From positions 170,001 through 234,000 of the forward strand of contig JACKEP010000006.1 in assembly GCA_020632915.1 (NCBI GenBank): a stretch of 64,000 nucleotides of DNA, read 5' to 3'. Position 1 is the first letter of the stretch. Each line of letters opens with the position of its first letter. A model generated the notes under the pieces. The model was not told the origin of the DNA, made no database searches, and saw only the letters and a list, made by a program, of their open reading frames with translations. Below are positions 60,650-64,000 of this stretch, in pieces. Source of the stretch: Alphaproteobacteria bacterium. Lineage in GTDB: Bacteria; Myxococcota_A; UBA796; GCA-2862545. The translations under genes were made by a program, and so were the position numbers.

Positions 60650-61618
60650 ATGGACCCTGAAGACGTCGTGACGCGACCGCCGCTCCCGTGGAAGGGTGTG
60701 GCGATCGTCACCGCGAGCGCCGCAGTGGCCGCCGTTGTCGTCAACCTGGGGGTCGGGTGGCTCCTCGAGCTGCCCGACGGCGCCACCGTGCCCGACGCCA
60801 CGGCGCCGCTCGTCGCCTCGGCCGACGCCGGCGGCGTGGGCGATCCTGCCGCCGTGGGCGCCACCACGCCGGGCGGCACGCGCGCGGTCCGCGTGCCGAG
60901 TGCCGAGGAGTACCGCACCACGATCCTGGCGCGGAACCTGTTCGACCACAACCGCATCGGCGTGGTCATCGAGGAGGAAGGCGGCGGCGAGGGCGACGAC
61001 GTCTCCAACCTGCCCGTCACGCTCCGCGGCACCATCGTCGCCGAGCCCGCCGAGCTGTCAGCCGCCTTCATCGAGGAGCAGGGCAAGCCCTCGGCCTACG
61101 CCTACGGCATCGGCCAGTCCGTGCAGGGGGCGGAGATCCTCGAGATCCTCGACGATCGCGTCAAGCTGCTCAACCACGGCCGCGAGGAGTGGTTGCTCCT
61201 CGGCGAGACCACGAAGGGCTCGGGCGGCGCACCCGTCACCGCCGCCGCCCCGCCGGAGCCCGGCACCGGCATGGAAGGCGTCGAGCAGAAGAGCGAGACC
61301 GAGTTCGTGGTCTCCCGCTCGCTGCTCGACGAGAAGCTCAACGACCTGTCGGCACTCACCCGTGAGGCCCGTGCCCTGCTGCACCGCGGCCCCGACGGCG
61401 AGTACGACGGCTACCGACTCTCGGCGATCCGTCGCGGCAGCGTGCTCGACATGCTCGGCGTGCGCAACGGCGACATCATCCACTCGGCGAACGGGTTGGA
61501 TCTGAACTCGGTCGAGGGCGCCATGAAGGCGCTCTCCGCCCTCAAGGGAGATGGGTCCCTCAAGTTCGAGGTGACCCGACGGGGCCAGCCCGTGACCCTG
61601 TCGTACGACATCCGCTGA
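60650..61618 (+). CDS. gspC: type II secretion system protein GspC
   Basis: The 322-residue product is the inner-membrane GspC of type II secretion, which links the inner platform to the secretin. One membrane helix is at about 15-40 (GVAIVTASAAVAAVVVNLGV). The homology region (about 85-190) contains NLPVTLRGTIVAEPAELSAA. A PDZ domain (about 245-318) has GSVLDMLGVRNGDIIHSANG. A long Gly/Pro linker separates the two. GGAGG lies before the ATG at 60650. It is first in the T2SS operon, behind the sigma-54 promoter, and gspD follows after 28 bases. Confidence 0.9.
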   Translation: MDPEDVVTRPPLPWKGVAIVTASAAVAAVVVNLGVGWLLELPDGATVPDATAPLVASADAGGVGDPAAVGATTPGGTRAVRVPSAEEYRTTILARNLFDHNRIGVVIEEEGGGEGDDVSNLPVTLRGTIVAEPAELSAAFIEEQGKPSAYAYGIGQSVQGAEILEILDDRVKLLNHGREEWLLLGETTKGSGGAPVTAAAPPEPGTGMEGVEQKSETEFVVSRSLLDEKLNDLSALTREARALLHRGPDGEYDGYRLSAIRRGSVLDMLGVRNGDIIHSANGLDLNSVEGAMKALSALKGDGSLKFEVTRRGQPVTLSYDIR

Positions 61619-61646
61619 CCGGCCCAGCGAGGAGACGCGAGCCCTG

Positions 61647-64000
61647 ATGCACACCCACCGACACGCCTTTCTGATCGCCCTGCTGGTCAGCGCAACCGGT
61701 CTGTCCGGCGTTGCAGCTGCGCAGGAAGGCCCCACGCCCCAGCCGCCCCCCACCGACGTCGCCCGCCCGGGCGAGACGCCGCCGGCCACGGTGCCGCCCG
61801 AGGCGAGCCGCGCCGAGGGGCTCGACCTGAACTTCGTCGACGCCGACCTGTACAGCCTCGTGCAGTACTTCGCGTTCCAGACGAAGAAGAACTTCGTGCT
61901 GGCCGACACCCGCGAGCTGTCGAGCAAGAAGGTCACGATCATCTCGCACAAGAAGGTCACGCTGGCCGCGGCCTACGAGGCGTTCCTGTCGGCGCTGGAG
62001 GTCCACGGCCTCACCGTCGTGCAGGTGGGCAACACCTACAAGATCATCAAGGCGAACACGGCGCAGCAGAGCCCGGGTCGCCCGGGTCGCGGCGGCAACA
62101 TCCCGTCCACCGACCAGTACATCACGCAGATCATCCCGTTCGAGAACATCGGCGTCAGTGACGTCCGCGAGATCGTGGACAACCTCGTCTCGCCCAACGC
62201 CAAGGTGCTGGCGTACGCGCCGTCCAACACGCTGATCCTCACCGACACCGGCTACAACATCCGCCGGATCTACGACATCGTCAGCGAGCTCGACATCGCC
62301 GCGCCGAAGTCGAGCCTGATCATCTACCCGATCAAGTTCGCCGACGCGGAGGAGATCAAGTCGCTGATCGAGGAGCTGTACGGCACCGCCGAAGACACCT
62401 CCGACACCAGCGCGCGCGATCGCCGCAACTCCCGCTCCCGCCGCACCACCAGCCGCACGCCCACCCCCGAGGTGCAGCAGGGCGTCACCGCCGGCAAGGA
62501 GACCAACTACATCAGCAAGGTGCTCTCCGACGAGCGCACCAACTCGCTGATCGCCCTGGCCAACGAGCAGGGCCACACGGTCATCCAGGACCTGATCAAC
62601 AAGATCGACATCAACGTCGAGCCCGGCGGCGACATCTACGTCTACCGGCTGGAGCACGCCAAGGCCGAGGACGTCGCCAACGTCCTCCGCGATCTCGCCC
62701 AGGAGGCGAGCTCGAACCGGAGGTCCCAGCGCCAGGGAAACCAAAGCGCCGTCGACGCTCGCGTCGCGGCCGCCCGCGCCCAGGCCCAGGCCGCGGGGGC
62801 CGGTGACGAGGAGGTCGGCGGCGCCATCGCAGCGTTCGAGTCGGGCCTGCGCATCTCCCCGGACGAGAACACGAACTCGCTCGTGATCATCGCCACCACC
62901 GAGGCCGACTACAAGATCATCGAGGGCGTGATCAAGGAGCTCGACCGCAAGCGCAAGCAGGTGTTCGTCGACGCGGTGATCCTCGAGATGTCGAGCAGCG
63001 ACACGTTCGACTTCAACATCGCCTACCACGTGCCCCTGCAGCCCGGGAACGACGCTGCCGGCGTCATCGGCAGCCAGCTCGGCACCAACTCGCTGGGCTT
63101 CTCCACCGACCTGCTCACCGGGCTCGGCTTCGGCGTGTTCGGCAAGACCATCGACGTGCCGGTCGTCGACACCACGTCGGGCACCGTCACCACGCTCGGC
63201 ATCCCGTCGTTCGGCATCGCGCTGCAGGCGCTCAAGACCAACCAGATGGTCAACATCGTCTCCACGCCGAGCCTGATGGCCCTCGACAACGAGGACGCCA
63301 AGATCAGCGTGGGTCGCAAGATCCCGTTCCCCACGTCGTCGGGCCTCAACTCGCTCGGCCAGCCGGTGATCAGCTTCCAGCGCGAGGACGTCGCGATCAC
63401 GCTGGAGATCACGCCGCGGATCAACTCCGAGAACTACGTCACGCTCGAGCTCAAGGTCGAGGTCCAGGAGATCGAGCAGAGCGAGACGAGCAGCGCCAGC
63501 GTGGTGAGCCAGGGCGGCTTCATCACGTCCAACCGCGAGCTGGAGACGGTGGCGCTGGTCGGCGACAACCAGACGATGGTGCTGGGCGGCCTCGTCAGCT
63601 CCACCGAGACGGAGGGGGAGTCGAAGATCCCCGTGCTGGGCGACATCCCGCTGCTCGGCGCGCTGTTCCGCAGCAAGAGCCGCAACGCCCGCCAGACCAA
63701 CCTCATGATCTTCCTGACCCCCCACATCATCGACGATCCGGAGGACATGGAGCAGATCATGCGGGTCAAGGAGGCGCAGCGGCAGGAGTTCATGCGGCGC
63801 TTCTTCGGCAAGTCGCAGGACGAGCAGTTCGCCGAGATCCGCCGCCTGCTCCAGTACTCGATGAACGAGGTCGAGCGGCCGTCGGTCTACCGTGGGCCCA
63901 CCACGATCTCGTCGACGGTCACCCTCGACGGCGAGCCGATCAGCGCCGCCAGCCGGGAGGACCTCACCAACGAGCTCGAGCGCGGCCGCCGCGGTGCTCC
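61647..64000 (+). CDS. gspD: type II secretion system secretin GspD, 5' part
   Basis: The open frame runs past the window end; 784 codons are seen. It encodes the outer-membrane secretin, a ring that lets folded proteins leave the cell. A signal peptide (about 1-26) is followed by an N0 domain (GLDLNFVDADLYSLVQYFAF), N1-N3 domains with SNTLILTDTGYNIRRI and TNSLIALANEQGH, and the secretin core. The late signature has VLGGLVSSTETEGE, IPVLGDIPLLGALF and NLMIFLTPHII. The N2-N3 region carries an Arg/Ser-rich insert (SARDRRNSRSRRTTSRT) and another Ala/Gln-rich insert. GGAG lies about 13 bases before the ATG at 61647, which is somewhat far. It follows gspC by 28 bases. Confidence 0.95.
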   Translation, partial: MHTHRHAFLIALLVSATGLSGVAAAQEGPTPQPPPTDVARPGETPPATVPPEASRAEGLDLNFVDADLYSLVQYFAFQTKKNFVLADTRELSSKKVTIISHKKVTLAAAYEAFLSALEVHGLTVVQVGNTYKIIKANTAQQSPGRPGRGGNIPSTDQYITQIIPFENIGVSDVREIVDNLVSPNAKVLAYAPSNTLILTDTGYNIRRIYDIVSELDIAAPKSSLIIYPIKFADAEEIKSLIEELYGTAEDTSDTSARDRRNSRSRRTTSRTPTPEVQQGVTAGKETNYISKVLSDERTNSLIALANEQGHTVIQDLINKIDINVEPGGDIYVYRLEHAKAEDVANVLRDLAQEASSNRRSQRQGNQSAVDARVAAARAQAQAAGAGDEEVGGAIAAFESGLRISPDENTNSLVIIATTEADYKIIEGVIKELDRKRKQVFVDAVILEMSSSDTFDFNIAYHVPLQPGNDAAGVIGSQLGTNSLGFSTDLLTGLGFGVFGKTIDVPVVDTTSGTVTTLGIPSFGIALQALKTNQMVNIVSTPSLMALDNEDAKISVGRKIPFPTSSGLNSLGQPVISFQREDVAITLEITPRINSENYVTLELKVEVQEIEQSETSSASVVSQGGFITSNRELETVALVGDNQTMVLGGLVSSTETEGESKIPVLGDIPLLGALFRSKSRNARQTNLMIFLTPHIIDDPEDMEQIMRVKEAQRQEFMRRFFGKSQDEQFAEIRRLLQYSMNEVERPSVYRGPTTISSTVTLDGEPISAASREDLTNELERGRRGA

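Overview
The window is a gene-dense stretch of a very GC-rich bacterial chromosome (about 70% by eye), with almost no non-coding gap longer than 250 bases and no insertion sequence, phage gene or CRISPR array that I can see. The best lineage guess is Myxococcota or a close deltaproteobacterial relative. The reasons are a lipoprotein-like C-terminal tail of the MYXO-CTERM type, Asp-Thr repeat surface proteins, a membrane-anchored Ser/Thr kinase, FHA and LysM-FecR proteins, and a sigma-54 promoter in front of type II secretion genes. No gene here fixes the genus.

Layout, left to right. Bases 1-1000 hold the 3' part of a 23S rRNA gene, a 5S rRNA gene and a terminator. proC follows. Bases 1987-10595 hold a large membrane-anchored SGNH protein, an MBOAT acyltransferase and a fatty-acyl-AMP ligase fused to an acyl carrier domain, interrupted by a reverse-strand UbiB-like kinase gene. 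Together these resemble a Dlt-type export and acylation system built around a fatty acid instead of D-alanine; this is the best candidate for an undescribed system. Bases 10603-16504 are reverse-strand envelope genes: two lipoproteins, a coiled-coil protein, a beta-propeller/di-haem lipoprotein and a metalloprotease-like protein with a YkgJ-type Cys cluster. Bases 16764-21792 are a signalling and envelope group: Ser/Thr kinase, FHA-winged helix, OmpA-like and LysM-FecR.

Bases 21793-35638 include a GH31 lipoprotein, an HExxH lipoprotein, cytochrome c' and a di-haem cytochrome c, a YcaQ-like winged-helix protein, a BoxD/PaaZ-like aldehyde dehydrogenase, TcdA, a three-gene ABC-2 exporter, a lipoprotein and a JAMM metalloenzyme. 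Bases 35577-39003 (reverse) are a tight SDR-Hsp20-molybdopterin oxidoreductase operon. Bases 39120-43425 hold an AstE-like deacylase, an RlmI/RlmK-like methyltransferase, SfsA and a CAP-like lipoprotein with an Asp-Thr tail. Bases 43466-53479 hold an unknown protein, a penicillin-acylase homologue, a class V aminotransferase, two TonB-C-like secreted proteins, fumC, the MYXO-CTERM Asp-Thr repeat protein, and pdxJ coupled to an isochorismatase-fold protein that lacks its catalytic Cys.

Bases 53596-60453 hold an adenylate-cyclase-domain protein, topB, hemF, a single-domain response regulator, a DUF4177-like protein and an M19 dipeptidase. The window ends in the start of a type II secretion operon: gspC and the 5' part of gspD, preceded by a consensus sigma-54 promoter with two phased upstream repeats that look like activator sites.
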